Shown one piece after another: positions 36,034-45,988 of a stretch of DNA of 64,000 nt. Position 1 is the stretch's first letter, and each line of letters starts with the position of its first letter. A program made the translations under genes and the position numbers. Below the pieces are notes generated by a model. The model ran no database searches, was not told the origin of the DNA, and saw only the letters and a program-made list of their open reading frames with translations. The DNA is from CAWATZ01 sp963784995 (GTDB lineage Bacteria; Planctomycetota; Planctomycetia; Gemmatales; Gemmataceae): assembly GCA_963784995.1 (NCBI GenBank), contig CAWATZ010000003.1, forward strand, positions 2,790,001 through 2,854,000, in the 5' to 3' direction.

Positions 36034-36885
36034 ATGGCCGCGTTGCTCATTTTCCTGGTGCTGGCCACGGACCCGGCGTGCCCGGTGGGTCAGGCGGAGC
36101 AGTGCGTTTACGTGAAACGGGAGTGCAAGGACAAGGACGGCCACGTGCAGTGCTGGTTGGAGCCTTACGTCCCGCGCGAGGGAGACATCTTGCTGATCCA
36201 GGGCACGGAAGTCGATTCGCTGTTCACGATCGTCTACCGCACCATTGCCCGGCTGACCCGATCCGGTCCGCCCTGGCACTCGGGGATCGTCATTGCCGAC
36301 CGGGCGGGGCAGCTGAAGTTCTACAATGCACCCGGCCAGGTTGCCGGTCAGGAAGGGGAGCAGGGCGGCAACCAGCAGCAGGAAGGCGAAGAGGAGCAGA
36401 ACCGGGGGCCGCGCTACGATGACATCGTGGAGTCAATCACCCGCGTCCCGCAGAAGGTCTGGGTCCGGTCGCTGAAGTTCCCGCTGTTGCTGGACCAGAC
36501 TTATCGGTTGCGGAAGTGGGCGGAGGAACAGGAAGGCAAGCCCTTCGGCTACCTTCGTTCCGTGACGTGTCCGGTACTGTGCTATCCCGTCCGCGGACCG
36601 ATGCGGCAGAGGTCGCTTCCGCCTGTGGGCATCGATCGGCCGACCTGGTTCTGTTCCGAACTGGTGGTGGCGGCCGGCATCGCGGCGGGACTGATTAACC
36701 CGCAGGTGGTCAAGCCGGGGTGTGTCAACCCGCTCGATCTGAACGAGGACTCCTTGCTGGACCTGAGCCCGGTCTGGACCAAACCATGCGAGCTGTGGTG
36801 GGACAAGGAGGCCAGTGAGTCGGGGAAGCAAAACCGAAGCATTGGGGGCGGCCGCATCCTTGGACGGATGCGGCAGGGGTCGTGA
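36034..36885 (+). CDS. YiiX/NlpC-P60-like papain-fold hydrolase, exported
   Basis: A 283-residue protein. The signal peptide MAALLIFLVLATDPACPVGQ is followed by the permuted papain-fold pattern: EGDILLIQG, then PPWHSGIVIADRAG (His), a low-complexity Gln/Glu/Gly insert (about 107-130), GKPFGYLRS and DRPTWFCSELVVAAGIAAGL (Cys in FCSEL). This is the YiiX-like arrangement of permuted NlpC/P60 hydrolases, which cleave amide or thioester bonds in peptides or lipids. The ATG at 36034 is chosen for its signal peptide and AAGGAG site. It diverges from the RiPP operon and need not belong to it. Confidence 0.72.
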   Translation: MAALLIFLVLATDPACPVGQAEQCVYVKRECKDKDGHVQCWLEPYVPREGDILLIQGTEVDSLFTIVYRTIARLTRSGPPWHSGIVIADRAGQLKFYNAPGQVAGQEGEQGGNQQQEGEEEQNRGPRYDDIVESITRVPQKVWVRSLKFPLLLDQTYRLRKWAEEQEGKPFGYLRSVTCPVLCYPVRGPMRQRSLPPVGIDRPTWFCSELVVAAGIAAGLINPQVVKPGCVNPLDLNEDSLLDLSPVWTKPCELWWDKEASESGKQNRSIGGGRILGRMRQGS

Positions 36886-36897
36886 GGGCAACGTGGC

Positions 36898-36927
36898 TTG
36901 CTCAGGGTGGCGTGGCGATCGTATAAT
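36898..36927 (+). promoter_or_regulatory. putative sigma-70-type promoter for the Uma2 gene
   Basis: A perfect TATAAT at 36922-36927 is preceded by TTGCTC at 36898-36903 with an 18-base spacer. The start codon of the next gene is at 36960. Confidence 0.5.
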
Positions 36928-36959
36928 CGCGGCGGGTTTCCAGATCCAAGGGGGTTTCC

Positions 36960-37574
36960 ATGACCACAGCCATCGCTACGACCACACCCCAGCCAGTAAC
37001 CTACGGTCAAGATGCGTCCTATCCGCGGTTTTCGGTTGCACGCTACCAGCGTATGATCGAGACTGGTATTCTGACTGCGGAAGACAAGGTGGAGCTGCTC
37101 GAAAACTATCTGGTGCTCAAAATGCCGCGTAACCCGCCACACGATGGCACGATCGATCTTATGACTGAAACCCTCGGTCGAGTGATCCCGCTAGGGTGGC
37201 GGCTTCGTGTGCAGTTGACGGTTGTCTTGTCGGACAGCCAACCAGAGCCGGACATTGCCATCGCTCGCGGCGATGCTCGAACCTATTGCTCGCGCCACCC
37301 TGTCCCCGCGGATGTCGGCGTGATAATGGAAGTCGCCGACGCCTCGTTGCTGCGCGACCAGCGCGACAAGACACGCATCTACGCCCGGGGCAACATTGCC
37401 TGTTACTGGATCGTCAACCTGGTGGACCGTCGGCTCGAAGTGTTCACACAACCATCGGGACCGGTAGCCGTGCCGGCCTACGGCCAATTCCAGGTCTTCC
37501 AGCCCGGTGACATGGTGCCGTTGGTTCTGGGGACCTCTTCTCTGTCACTGGCCGTGGCCGACTTGCTCCCGTGA
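36960..37574 (+). CDS. Uma2-family (DUF820) PD-(D/E)XK endonuclease-like protein
   Basis: Intact 204-residue protein. The fold core shows FSVARYQRMIETGILTAEDK, VELLENYLVLKMP, QPEPDIAIARG (acidic pair) and VIMEVADASLLRDQRDKTRIYARGNIA split over the Glu-x-n-Lys pattern, then CYWIVNLVDRRLEVF, as in Uma2 proteins. These form very large paralogous families in planctomycetes and cyanobacteria, and their biological role is unclear. AAGGGGG precedes the ATG. It ends 2 bases before the convergent FAD oxidase stop. Confidence 0.88.
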   Translation: MTTAIATTTPQPVTYGQDASYPRFSVARYQRMIETGILTAEDKVELLENYLVLKMPRNPPHDGTIDLMTETLGRVIPLGWRLRVQLTVVLSDSQPEPDIAIARGDARTYCSRHPVPADVGVIMEVADASLLRDQRDKTRIYARGNIACYWIVNLVDRRLEVFTQPSGPVAVPAYGQFQVFQPGDMVPLVLGTSSLSLAVADLLP

Positions 37575-37576
37575 GT

Positions 37577-39120
37577 TTACCCCTTTTCCGATTGCCGCAC
37601 CGCAATGAATCGTCCCGGCGCCAGAATGCTCCTCGGGTCAAGCGTCTGTTTCAGCCGGGCCAGCATCGCCGTCGTATCATCGTCCCCGGCCGGCAGCTGA
37701 TCCATCGAGTGAATCCCCAGCCGGTACGGATAGTGCCCTTGCCGCACCAGATCCCCCAGGATCTGATCGTGACACGCCATCGCACGCTCATCCTCGCCGG
37801 CCACGCTCCGATCGTACGCCAGCATCAGGAACACGTGGACGGCCCGCCCGGTCATGAGCTGCACCCCAAGGCTAGGCTCGAAGCCGTGACGCAGGACCGT
37901 CTCCTCGACTCCCTTCAGCGCTTCGACAATGAGGTTCCCCAGCAGTGGGAAGACCAGGCAGAGCCAGAGGACGCCACAGCGGTCATGGTCAGGATCGATT
38001 GACGCGGAAGCAGGTGTCCGCTTGCGCCAGTACATCGCCCGAAGGTTCACCGTCCACGGGTTGCCGAGGTAAACGTCCTCGTCGAGCAATTTCGGCTCCT
38101 GCTCCTGATCGATGAACTCCAACCCTTCGACGAGTCCGCCAAGGACCTCGGTCAGTTCCCGCCGTTCCAGCAGGCCCCGCTCCCGGCTGAACGAGAACAG
38201 GGCTCCATTGCCGTACCACGGTTCCGAGCCGTAGCGCTCCCGGAGCGACAGGGGTGTCTTCCCCGCCTGCGCTTTCCACGGATACCGTCCCTGGGTCATC
38301 AGCACCTTGTAGGAGTTCCAGAGACTGAAGCTGTTCTCGGGCAGGACACGTTGCAGCAGCAGGGGACGCACAGCATCGAGCAGCGGCGCCAGCTGCGCAA
38401 TGCCGGGGATGGAGAAGGCGCAGGACTGGTAGAAGGAGGGTCGCGGCATCAGCCACAGTGTCAGTCGAGTGACAATGCCCAGGTTTGACTGGGTGAAGAG
38501 GCCGTCGAGCACGGGCCGACGCCAGCCCGGCTAACGGCTGCAGCATGAGCCCCGGGAAAGCGTCCAAGTCCGGTGTGCAGGCATTCGCCGCCGGGCAGCA
38601 CGACCTCCAGATTACAAACGGTGCCGAGCCGATCGCCGTAAGGGCCCAGTCCGTCGCCGCGCTCCACGACGTTGCCGATGACACTGGCATCCGGAGAGCC
38701 GCCGATGACCGAGACGCACAACCGGGAACCGCGCTCTTTCAGGAAGGCGTGCAGCTGGCGAAAAGTCACGCCGGGCTCGACCGTGACACAGGCCAGGTCC
38801 TCGCGATAATGCGTGATGCGGTTCATCCGGATCAGGTCAAGCAGGACGCAACCGTCGGTCACGGGAACGCGCGAGCCCAGACCCCAGTTCTTGCCGCCGC
38901 TGATGGGATAGATTGGGACGCCGAACTGGCCGGCAATCCGGACGCAGGCTTGCACTTGGTCGCGGTCGGCCGGGTGCAGGAGGGCCAGGATGCGCTGGGA
39001 GGTGGCAAAGGTCGCGGTCTGGGCGGCGGCCAGCAAGTCGGGGTCGGTCTGGACGTGGTCTGTCCCCAGAGCCGTTCGCCAGTCGGCCAGGGCCCTCTGG
39101 AGGTTGGAGGAATCGGACAT
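37577..39120 (-). CDS. FAD-linked oxidase, 4-cresol dehydrogenase/vanillyl-alcohol-oxidase type, one frameshift
   Basis: Flavoprotein of about 515 residues if repaired. The N-terminal PCMH-type FAD domain has VPIYPISGGKNWGLGSRVPV, CVTVEPGVTFRQLHAFLKER and VIGNVVERGDGLGPYGDRLG. The C-terminal substrate domain starts LDGLFTQSNLGIVTRLTLWL and ends DPRSILAPGRFI. The frame breaks near 38513, where one base is missing between the two halves. Family members oxidise phenolic compounds such as p-cresol or vanillyl alcohol, with electrons going to cytochrome c or oxygen. AGGGAG lies before the ATG at 39120. Confidence 0.83.
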
Positions 39121-39499
39121 GGCAACTCCCTGGCGAGCGAAAAAGAGCGGCCGGTGGAGAACGCTACCTCCGCGCCACCGGCTGCTCTCAAGCTTTTGTA
39201 GGACAATGGGATGCGCCGGTCAAGCGGATGAGGAAGTCCAGCGCCAGGGACATCCTGGCGCTGGACCCGCACCACGTCCAGGCACGACAGGACCTCACCG
39301 GCTTGCTTCAGAGGCTCAACCGAACGGCGGAGCAAACGTCCCTGGGGTCGGAACTGGAGTTAGCGTTTTTCTGCTGGAGCGAAACACTTTGAGGTCCAAC
39401 TCGGTACAATCAAACGCCGGGCCAATCGAACCAGCCGGCCTGGGGATTGCAGAGAGACTGTTCTGCTGGCTTGAGCGTTTCCATCCGGGAGGATCAACC
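39121..39499. other. intergenic region between divergent FAD oxidase and exported-protein genes
   Basis: 379 bases. It contains the TPR-like remnant at 39228-39392 and a GC-rich partial hairpin around 39150-39185 (GAGCGGCCGGTGG / CCACCGGCTGCTC). A TACAAT near 39404 could be a -10 element for the gene at 39500. Confidence 0.4.
39228..39392 (+). pseudogene. possible TPR-protein remnant
   Basis: A 54-codon ORF in which ARDILALDPHHVQARQDLTG resembles the last TPR helix pair of planctomycete TPR proteins. There is no upstream part or ribosome site. Probably a decayed fragment; it could be chance. Confidence 0.3.
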
Positions 39500-40639
39500 A
39501 TGCTGCCCCGCACTTTCCCCTTGTGGCAATGGGCTTCGCTGGTCTGGACCCTGGGCCTGGTCGGCCTGCCGGCCGGAGCGCACGCAGGCGTGCGGGGCGA
39601 GGCCGGGAAACGGCTCCCGGCCGATACCGAGTTCATTGTTTCCGTGAACCTCCGGCAAATCCTGGATTCGCCCCTGGTGAAAAAGTCTGCCCCGGCCCAG
39701 CGCTTCCTGGAGCAATGCCGGCAAGGTCTCAAGGGAGACGAACGGCCGCTCAAGGAGCTTTTCCGGAGCGCGAAGCTGAAGGAAGCGGGAATGAGGGAAG
39801 AGGACTTTCTCGCGTCGGCCAGGCAGACCCAGGCCCGCTGCGAGGCTGTGGGATTGGATCCGTTCAAGGATCTGGATCGGGTGACCGTGGGTGGATCGTT
39901 CGGGAAGGGACTGGTGACGGTGGTCGAGGGCGCCTTCCAGTTAGCGAAGTTCCGCGCCGCGGCCCAGGCCGATGTCCGGAAGAACCCCACTTCCCGGTTC
40001 GTGCAGGTGTCCGGTATCGATGTCTGGGAGTGGGACGAGCCGGCTCAGCCCGTTAGTCGTTCTTTTCTCGCCTTGCTGAGTCCGACATGTCTGGTGCTGT
40101 GCAGCAGCAGGGAAGCAATGGGCGAGGTTCTGGAGCGAGCCGCCGGCAAGGACAAGAGGGAGCTGCCCCGGGCGATGCAGGTGCTGTTTGACGAAGCCGC
40201 GGGAGAGCAGATCGCGGTGGTCGCGAAGGTCGACCAGGCCTTCTTCCAGGGCCTCGCCGAGGAGATGAAAAAACAGACGCCGCCTCCGAATGATAGGATT
40301 GGGAAGTGGGCTCACGATCTGCTGATGAAGTGGGTCGAGAAGTTCGGCGGCGACGTCACGACCGCCAGTCTCGGCCTGAGCTTTGGCGAGAAAGACTTCA
40401 CCTACCAGATCGGTCTGGAATGCAAGCAGCCGAGGGTGGCCAGGGGCTTGCAGAGCTGGATCAGCAGCGGGAACCTGGTGGCCGGGCTGGTCCTGCGGAC
40501 GGTCGAGGGCGATACGGCCCGGATGCTGCGTGAGATCATCGGGAAAGTGCGGCTCACGCGCAAAGACGCCATCGTCTTCATCCGCGTCCCGGTTCCGTAT
40601 GCCTTCGCGCGGTATGTGTTTAACTCCCCCTGGTTGTAA
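39500..40639 (+). CDS. exported planctomycete protein of unknown function
   Basis: Intact 379-residue protein with signal peptide (about 1-28). The first mature region reads PADTEFIVSVNLRQILDSPL, followed by two similar alpha/beta halves (GLDPFKDLDRVTVGGSFGKG; AAGEQIAVVAKVDQAFFQGL). This looks like the family of exported proteins that begin with a statement-like VNxRQxLxSP segment in planctomycetes; no catalytic motif is visible. GGGAGG precedes the ATG. Part of the signal-peptide coding sequence (39563-39594) is a 32-base repeat found twice more in the window. Confidence 0.65.
   Translation: MLPRTFPLWQWASLVWTLGLVGLPAGAHAGVRGEAGKRLPADTEFIVSVNLRQILDSPLVKKSAPAQRFLEQCRQGLKGDERPLKELFRSAKLKEAGMREEDFLASARQTQARCEAVGLDPFKDLDRVTVGGSFGKGLVTVVEGAFQLAKFRAAAQADVRKNPTSRFVQVSGIDVWEWDEPAQPVSRSFLALLSPTCLVLCSSREAMGEVLERAAGKDKRELPRAMQVLFDEAAGEQIAVVAKVDQAFFQGLAEEMKKQTPPPNDRIGKWAHDLLMKWVEKFGGDVTTASLGLSFGEKDFTYQIGLECKQPRVARGLQSWISSGNLVAGLVLRTVEGDTARMLREIIGKVRLTRKDAIVFIRVPVPYAFARYVFNSPWL
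39563..39594 (+). repeat. 32-bp dispersed repeat, copy 1 (inside signal peptide)
   Basis: Identical to 47078-47109 and to the reverse complement of 56374-56405. It contains two small palindromes (GGCC..GGCC and GCACGCAGGCGTGC). Here it encodes GLPAGAHAGVR. Confidence 0.8.
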
Positions 40640-40673
40640 AGCGGAGACCTGTGCAGCGAATCAATGAGTGATA

Positions 40674-41687
40674 TCAAGGCTGCGCGGGCGTTGAGTCCTG
40701 TTTCAGCAGCGGATCTTCTTTTCCTTTCACCTCGGATGCAGGCAGGGAATCTCCTTGTGGTGCCTTCTGCTGGGGAGACGGGAAGGTAAACAACGCGAAG
40801 TACGGACCCACGACCCACAGCAGGATCAGGAGCCCACAGAAACAGCCGCTGGTCCAGGCGGTGGCGGCCACCAGGGGTAGTGCGAAAACCAGGTAACCGA
40901 CGTATCCCCAGATCACCGCCCACGCCATCAGGGAGAGCCCGCCGAGCATGGCGACCAGCCGGGCGGCAGCCACCTCCAGACGGTCAACCACCCGTCTCAC
41001 GTTGACGTTCCCCGCCTGGCTCCTGCTGGCCTCGTCGGCCCAGGCATTCCAGTACGCGAACGTCACAAGCAGCCAGCGGAAACCCAGACAGGCCAGCACG
41101 AACAGGACCACAGCCTGTCCGACCTTGAGCCAGCGCCACAGCGTCGCGTCCCCGGGGGAGCGGATGAGGATCGGCACTTCCAGCGACCGGTCGAGCAGCT
41201 CCTCGGTAAACTGGTTCCGGAGCCGGCCCAGGCCCCGCTGAGCGACCGTCCCGGCGACGTCGCAGTGCAGCACGAGCGGCTCCCCGACGGTCGCATCCGC
41301 CGGAACCTCGATCTCGAATTCCAGGTCGTCGCTGCCTTGCTCGTTGTCCTTGTCCTTGTCGATCTCGATCTGTCGGCCCCAGAGCTTGCCCTTGCCTTTC
41401 AGGTCCAGCTCCCGCGACCCCAGCTCCACGTGGACGTCGTCGATCGAAACTTTGAGCCCGCCGTAGACAGCCACCTTGGCCGACACGCGCTCACCCGGGG
41501 AGACGTATGGCGTGTACACCCAGAGGGAAAGCGATCCCTCCTCGGGGGCCGGGGCCTAGACGTTCCCCTCACTCCGCGTGGCCGCGCAGCGATACAGGCT
41601 GGTCCAGCAGGGCACCGACGCCGACGCCAGGGCCAGCCCACCGATCACCAGCACAACACTAACCAGCCGCACCAGCAGCCGCTTCAT
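40674..41687 (-). CDS. membrane protein of unknown function with in-frame amber codon
   Basis: From an ATG at 41687 (GGAG nearby) the frame has a signal-like segment (MKRLLVRLVSVVLVIGGLAL), then a TAG at 41556-41558. After it the same frame continues APAPEEGSLSLWVYTPYVSP... through a beta-rich extracytoplasmic domain (LDLKGKGKLWGRQIEID; EFEIEVPADATVGEPLVLHC) and three membrane spans to 40674. The signal and body clearly belong together, so the TAG is a recent nonsense change or an error, and no good restart is seen (a GTG at 41519 would lack the signal). Family unknown. Confidence 0.6.
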
Positions 41688-41831
41688 TCCGGGATACTCC
41701 AAGGGTCTGGCGTGATTTTATGAGGTTCAATCCACCGGGAGGAGGGTATCCCTTGCGAGCCTGGGTCTGGGCGTGCTACCCTGTGGGAACGCACAAGCGC
41801 TCTGCCAGGTGCCCTTCCGCAGGAGATGGAC

Positions 41832-43010
41832 GTGGCCACAACCCGAATCCTGCCAGTGCTTCCGCTGATGCTTTGTTCAACCTTGCTCGCCCTGCAAGCC
41901 GACCCGCCCAGAGCTGCACCTCCGACCAGGGAACAAATCGACTCCTGGGTTCGGCAGCTGGGTGATGACAGTTTCGAGATCCGCGAGCGGGCCGCAGCCA
42001 AATTGCAGCAGGCCGGTGAAGATGCCGAGCCCGCCCTGAGAAAAGTGGCCAGCAGTACCGATGCGGAGGTCGCTCGACGCACCCGGACTCTCCTGGATCG
42101 CATCGAGGACCCCAAGATCCTCCGAGGACACTCAGAGTGGATTCTGAGCATCGTCTTCAGTCCCGATGGCATGCGTCTTGCCAGCTGCGGCATCGACGGT
42201 ACGGTGAAAAGCTGGGATGTCCGGACAGGGAAAGAATTGCTCTCGTTCAAGGGTCACGGAAGCTCGGCCTTGAGCGCTGCGTTTAGCCCGGACGGCAATG
42301 CGATCGCCATCGCCGGCAATGACCGGACGGTGAAGCTCTGGGATACACGGACTGGAAAGGAAAGGCGCACCCTCAAGGGCCACTCAAACCTCGTCACCAG
42401 TATCGCCTTCAGCCCCGACGGCAAACAAGTCGCAACCACCGGCAGGGACCAGATGGTGAAGCTCTGGGACGCCCAGACCGGTCAGGAAAGACTCTCATTC
42501 CGGGCGCACTCAAAAGCGGTCTGGTGTGTGGTTTTCAGCCCGGATGGCAAACGTCTCGCCACGGCCAGCGAGGACCAGACGACGAAGGTCTGGGATGCGC
42601 GAACCGGCGAGGAACTGCTCTTCCTCTACAGCCACTCTGACGCGGTCCTGAGTGTGGCGTTCAGCCAGGATGGCAAACAAATTGCCACCGGCAGCAGGGA
42701 TCGGACAGCGAAGCTCTGGAATGCCCGGACTGGCAAGCTCACTCACACGTTGCGGGGACACTCGAACAGCGTCAACAGCGTGGCTTTCCGTCGCGAGGGG
42801 AATCAGGTCGCCGGCGTTAGCCTTGACCAGACGGGGCTGCTCTGGGATGCCCGGACTGGCCAGCAAACGACGTTCTTTCAGGGTGACCAACGTCCGATTC
42901 ACAGTGTGGTTTTCAGTCCCGACGGCAAACGCTTTGCCACCGCCAGCGACGACACAGTCACGCTGTGGCGGGTCCCAAGGCAACGCGAACCGCATCCCAC
43001 CCCAAGGTAA
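41832..43010 (+). CDS. exported WD40-repeat protein with N-terminal HEAT-like segment
   Basis: Intact protein of about 392 residues. A signal peptide is followed by a helical segment (REQIDSWVRQLGDDSFEIRE...) like the single HEAT unit that often precedes WD40 propellers in planctomycetes. Seven WD40 repeats follow, each with the pattern FSPDGKxxATxSxDxTxKLWDxRTGxE (for example VFSPDGKRLATASEDQTTKV). A propeller platform for protein contacts; partner unknown. The GTG at 41832 has AGGAG at a proper distance, while the ATG at 41826 directly touches it, so I prefer the GTG. Confidence 0.85.
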   Translation: MATTRILPVLPLMLCSTLLALQADPPRAAPPTREQIDSWVRQLGDDSFEIRERAAAKLQQAGEDAEPALRKVASSTDAEVARRTRTLLDRIEDPKILRGHSEWILSIVFSPDGMRLASCGIDGTVKSWDVRTGKELLSFKGHGSSALSAAFSPDGNAIAIAGNDRTVKLWDTRTGKERRTLKGHSNLVTSIAFSPDGKQVATTGRDQMVKLWDAQTGQERLSFRAHSKAVWCVVFSPDGKRLATASEDQTTKVWDARTGEELLFLYSHSDAVLSVAFSQDGKQIATGSRDRTAKLWNARTGKLTHTLRGHSNSVNSVAFRREGNQVAGVSLDQTGLLWDARTGQQTTFFQGDQRPIHSVVFSPDGKRFATASDDTVTLWRVPRQREPHPTPR

Positions 43011-43067
43011 TCCTCCAGAGCAAATCACCGCTTGCCGTGGGGAAGAGGTCGATAAGAGACTTAGCCG

Positions 43068-43679
43068 ATGTTTCCCCTGTTTCTGGATCTGCGGAACCGC
43101 GTGGCAATCGTGGTCGGCGGCGGCCCGGTCGGCCGCCGCCGGGCTGCGTCCCTGCGCGCGGCCGGGGCCTCGGTCTGCCTGATCTGTCTGGAACCGCGTC
43201 CCCCCGACGAGATTGACCCCGGCATCACCTGGCTGGTCGAACCCTACACCCCAGCTCATCTCGAAGGAGCCAGCCTGGTGATCGCCGCCGCCCCCCGGGA
43301 AGTCAGTGCCCGGGTGGTGGCCGACAGTCAGGCCCGGGGAATCTGGGTCAACTGCGCCAGCGATGCGACGCTAGGCGATTTCAATGTTCCATCGGTGATC
43401 CGCCGCGGCGACCTGCTCCTGGCTGTCAGCACTGGCGGCGCCTCCCCGACCCTGACCGCCCGGCTGCGGCAGATGCTGGAGGCGGAGTTTGACGAGGCCT
43501 ATTCCCGCTGGGTGCAGGTCCTCGCGGAACTGCGGCCGCTGGTGCTGCAGCGGTTTGACGAGCCGCGGCAGCGGGAGATTCTCGACCGCCTCTGTCGCTG
43601 GCACTGGCTGGAGCGGCTGCGCTGCGAAGACGTGGCCGGCGTCCGCGCCGACATGCTGGCCGATCTGAACCGAGGGTGA
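43068..43679 (+). CDS. precorrin-2 dehydrogenase / siroheme synthase N-terminal type
   Basis: Intact 203-residue protein of the Met8/CysG-N family, which oxidises precorrin-2 to sirohydrochlorin with NAD+ and may insert iron. The N-terminal Rossmann motif is NRVAIVVGGGPVGRRRAASL. The conserved Asn/Asp region is WVNCASDATLGDFNVPSVIR, and LLLAVSTGGASPTLTARLRQ is the family-typical dimerisation-domain entry. The uroporphyrinogen methyltransferase part of full CysG is absent, which is normal for split forms. Siroheme serves sulfite or nitrite reductases; none lies nearby. Confidence 0.9.
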   Translation: MFPLFLDLRNRVAIVVGGGPVGRRRAASLRAAGASVCLICLEPRPPDEIDPGITWLVEPYTPAHLEGASLVIAAAPREVSARVVADSQARGIWVNCASDATLGDFNVPSVIRRGDLLLAVSTGGASPTLTARLRQMLEAEFDEAYSRWVQVLAELRPLVLQRFDEPRQREILDRLCRWHWLERLRCEDVAGVRADMLADLNRG

Positions 43680-43820
43680 CCGTGGCACGGCAACCCCATA
43701 ACATGATGAACAAGAGGCGATTCGTCCGGAAAACACGCAACCTGGCATCTCGGACTTGCTCGCTGACTCCACAACCCTTGTTCTTGATTCCTTTGCTGGC
43801 AGCGTTCAGGAGGTCCTTCC

Positions 43821-44768
43821 ATGAGCCGATTCGTTCCCGAACCCTACAAGGCCGATGGCGGCTTCAGCGTCACGGGCTTGCCCATCCTGGTGGTCGCGCT
43901 GTGCGCTGCCGCGGCCGGCCTCGGGTGGCTGGCCAGTTTCATCGGTCAGTGGTTTTACCTGATCTTGCTGTTCCCCATCGGAATCGGCTTCGGCCTGGTC
44001 TTCGCAGGCGCTGGCGTTGGTCATTACACCAAGATGCGCAGCCCTGGCGTGGCAGTGCTGCTGGGCCTGGTCAGCTCCGCCGTGGCGGTGCTGTCGATGC
44101 ATTACTTCAATTACCAGCGCTTTCTCACGCAGCGCGAGGAAGTCCTGAAAATGGCGCCTCTGCTCGACATGCTGCCGGCCAATCCCGCGGACCCCAAGAT
44201 GGCCGAAGCCGTCGGCCACCTCAAGGAAATTCGCGAGGTCAATAGTTTTCCCCGCTACCTGAACATGGAAGCCAGGCAGGGCGTGTCCATCAGTCACCGG
44301 GGCCAGGAGGGCTTCAACCTGGGTTACGTCGGCACCTGGATCTACTGGGGGCTGGAGTTCGTGGCCGTGGCCTTCATGGCAGCGGGAGGTTTGCTCGTCG
44401 GCGCGGCCGCTCCGTACTGTTCCGCCTGCGACAGCTGGAAGGTCCAGAAACAGCTCGGCACGCTGCACGGCAAGGGCGAATCGGTGGACGTTTATCTGAG
44501 CAATGGTGAGATCGAACGGTTGCAAGCACACGATCCCGCCCCGTCGGGGGGCGACCTGGTCCTCAGCGCTGCCGTCTGTCCGCGCTGCCAGACCGAGTCG
44601 CCCATCGCCGTCAAGCTGGAAAGCCTGACGAAGAATGCCAAGGGTGAGATCGAGAAAAAAGAACTGCTCCACGTCACATATCCCGGTGAAGCCCTGCCCG
44701 AACTGGAGGCGTTGTTTGTCCCCAAACCCAAGCCGGCGGAGGAAAGCGGCGAACCTGCTGTCCAATGA
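43821..44768 (+). CDS. multi-span membrane protein with two CxxC pairs, unknown function
   Basis: Intact 315-residue protein. Three hydrophobic segments lie in the first 100 residues (LPILVVALCAAAAGLGWLAS; WFYLILLFPIGIGFGLVFAG; GVAVLLGLVSSAVAVLSMHY) and one near 180-200 (WGLEFVAVAFMAAGGLLVGA). Two CxxC sites, PYCSACDSW and AVCPRCQTES, could form a zinc ribbon on the soluble C-terminal part. AGGAGG precedes the ATG. It lies 137 bases before lpxD on the same strand. No family recognised. Confidence 0.6.
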   Translation: MSRFVPEPYKADGGFSVTGLPILVVALCAAAAGLGWLASFIGQWFYLILLFPIGIGFGLVFAGAGVGHYTKMRSPGVAVLLGLVSSAVAVLSMHYFNYQRFLTQREEVLKMAPLLDMLPANPADPKMAEAVGHLKEIREVNSFPRYLNMEARQGVSISHRGQEGFNLGYVGTWIYWGLEFVAVAFMAAGGLLVGAAAPYCSACDSWKVQKQLGTLHGKGESVDVYLSNGEIERLQAHDPAPSGGDLVLSAAVCPRCQTESPIAVKLESLTKNAKGEIEKKELLHVTYPGEALPELEALFVPKPKPAEESGEPAVQ

Positions 44769-44904
44769 TGTGGCACGGCCCTCCGATTCCCATTGCCTCC
44801 GGACGCTCTTTCAAGGTATGATCCGCCGCCTTGTTTTCTCGCGCGGAAGTGCCACGACCGTGGAGAGGTCAAACGATAGGGAAGTCGGAAGAAAGGGCGA
44901 AACC

Positions 44905-45985
44905 GTGTCAACCACCATCGAGCAGCTGGCTGATCTGGTTCAGGGACAGGTCCAGGGCGATTGCAGCCGATGCGTCCAGGCCGCGCGGCCGCTTCAGGAA
45001 GCGGGACCGGCGGACATCACCTTCGTCGAGAACGAACACCATCTCAAGCACCTCAAGGAGTGCCGGGCCGTAGCCGTCGTTGTCCCGCTGGCCCTGGCAA
45101 CAAAGGCGGCCCCGGTCCTGACCGCGCTGACCCCCGCTCCTGCCCTGATCCTGGTCAAGGACGCCCTGGGCGCCTTCATCACCATCGCCCTGCGGCTGCA
45201 CGGCGAACCCGGCCGGCAACCGCCCGGCATCGATCCCCGGGCCCACGTCCATCCTTCCGTTCGGGTCGGAGCCGGCAGCAGCGTGCAGGCGTTCGCCGTC
45301 ATCGGCGAGGGCACGATCCTTGGGGCGCGCTGCCAGGTGTATCCAGGCGTGGTCCTCGGTCGCAATTGCCGGATCGGCGACGACGTGATCCTCTATCCCA
45401 ACGTGGTCATCTACGACAACACCGTGATCGGCCAGCGGACGATCGTCCACGCCAACGCGGTCATCGGGGCCGACGGCTTCGGCTATCGCTTCCAGAACGG
45501 CCAGCACGTCAAGGTGCCGCAGCTGGGCTGGGTCGAGCTGGGCGACGACGTCGAGATCGGCGCCTGCACCACCATCGACCGGGGCACGTTTCAGCCGACG
45601 CGCATCGGTTCGGGCACCAAGATCGACAACCTGGTGATGGTGGCGCACAACTGCCAGATCGGCCAGCACAACATCTTCGTCAGCCAGGTGGGCATCGCCG
45701 GCTCCTGCACCACCGGCAACTACGTCGTGATGGCCGGCCAGGTGGGTGTGGCGGATCACATCCACTTTGGCGAGGGCTGCCAGATCGGGGCCCGCTCCGG
45801 CGTGATGCGCGACGTGCCGGCGGGCGAGCGGCATGCTGGGCGCTCCCGCCAAGGCGGAACGTGACGAGAAACGCATCCTGCTGGGGCTGGAGCATCTGCC
45901 CGAGCTGCTCAAGGACGTGAAGCGGATCAAACGGCAGCTGGGAATGAAGGATGAGCCGGCCCGTGGGGGGGTGCCGGCGGCATGA
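44905..45985 (+). CDS. lpxD: LpxD, UDP-3-O-acylglucosamine N-acyltransferase, frameshift near the 3' end
   Basis: Third lipid A enzyme, adding the N-linked acyl chain from acyl-ACP to UDP-3-O-acylglucosamine. It has an N-terminal uridine-binding domain (ADITFVENEHHLKHLKECRA) and the left-handed beta-helix with hexapeptide repeats (AHVHPSVRVGAGSSVQAFAV; YPGVVLGRNCRIGDDVILYP). The catalytic His is in NLVMVAHNCQIGQHNIF, preceded by GADGFGYRF. A one-base insertion (extra C) near 45831 breaks the frame after DVPAGER. The repaired tail MLGAPAKAERDEKRILLGLE ends at the TGA 45983-45985. I use the GTG at 44905. Confidence 0.9.
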
Positions 45986-45988
45986 GCC

